NCBI RefSeq assembly: GCF_022539665.2
Contig: NC_081338.1
Span: 6,808,446-6,872,445, forward strand
Length of the DNA: 64,000 bases
Reading direction: 5' to 3'
From: Daphnia carinata
Lineage: Eukaryota > Arthropoda > Branchiopoda > Diplostraca > Daphniidae
Shown here: positions 63,432 through 64,000 of the stretch, piece by piece
How positions within the stretch are numbered: the first letter of the stretch is position 1
Layout: each line of letters begins with the position of its first letter
Translations under genes and position numbers: made by a program
Notes under the pieces: model-generated
Databases searched by the model: none
The model's input: the letters and a program-made list of their open reading frames with translations, nothing else
Told to the model about the DNA's origin: nothing

Positions 63432-64000
63432 GTATGTTATTTTCTCTCTTTGTGAAGCTCTAATAACTATTTTTAACTGTGAATGAGTTTTATTTGTTTT
63501 GATGGCAATATTTGATGGAATATCTGTAACATGTTGCACATATAGAAGCCCTTGTATAGTAACAGATAGCGTTAGCAATATATGGTGATGCGTTCGTGGG
63601 ATGACTCATATGCCCCAACCGGTTTATCAGTAGTTCAGTAATTATTGTGATAGCCCGTAAGCGCTAGTTTGAATTTTCCTGTTGTGCAAAGTCTGAAAGT
63701 AAAAGAAACGAATCCGGTTTCCCTGAATTTCATAGAATCCGTAATATATACATGTAGGTGAACCTTTCCATTTCTCCCAATCAGTCAAGGACGCATAACA
63801 TTTTGCAAGGTTGATTTCTCTCGTTATGCATTGCGATCGATTTTTCTCCCCTTTTTGTGCATATTTAAAAGAAATCTAAAGCAAAACGCCAAGCCTTGAT
63901 TTGAGGGGGGCAGGTTAAGAGGGGAAAGTGGTCAATTTTGTGCAACACGATATGCTTATGGTGATGACAATAGGGAATTGTTCCCGGTATTTTTTTTAAG
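63432..64000 (+). other. Wee1 intron 2 (partial)
   Basis: AT-rich sequence with no recognisable kinase-domain exon on the plus strand, so it is read as the start of a larger intron running out of the window. Confidence 0.6.

Overview
This is eukaryotic, intron-rich nuclear DNA. Gene content (a raskol/SynGAP-family RasGAP, a tandem array of b(0,+)-type amino acid transporters, PCID2, THNSL2, Wee1) and very short introns of about 50-100 bp in the second half fit an arthropod. A branchiopod crustacean such as Daphnia is my best guess, but the species is an inference. No bacterial, viral, CRISPR or transposase signal was recognised.

Region 1-43,000 is dominated by one long plus-strand gene for a synaptic-type Ras GTPase-activating protein. 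Its exons are small islands in long introns full of T, A, C and G homopolymers and dinucleotide repeats. I find at least five candidate alternative first coding exons that all end in phase 1 (6194, 10691, 16736, 26096, 31188). A sixth at 38185 ends in phase 2 behind a strong TATA box. The common 3' part encodes a basic linker, a PH segment, the start of a C2 domain, the C-terminal half of the RasGAP domain, a long disordered tail and a coiled coil. The catalytic core is broken by a run of 113 G (39903-40015). The run replaces the rest of C2 and the N-terminal half of the GAP domain, probably an assembly or sequencing failure.

Region 44,100-55,573 (minus strand) holds three complete tandem SLC7A9-like transporter genes, each with 15 exons in the same phases and nearly the same lengths. 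Plus-strand PCID2 follows (56,555-58,308), then convergent minus-strand THNSL2 (58,647-60,596). Divergent from THNSL2 is the 5' end of plus-strand Wee1 (62,828 onward), whose kinase domain lies beyond the window.

The loci are functionally unrelated: Ras signalling, amino acid transport, mRNA export/TREX-2, a PLP enzyme and cell-cycle control. What links them is layout: the third transporter and PCID2 are head to head, PCID2 and THNSL2 tail to tail, THNSL2 and Wee1 head to head. No wholly new system was found. The most useful observations are the G-run defect, the modular 5' architecture of the RasGAP gene with an internal TATA promoter, a GC-AG intron in one transporter copy, a shared intronic CRE-like element, and a long hairpin in the RasGAP/transporter intergenic space.
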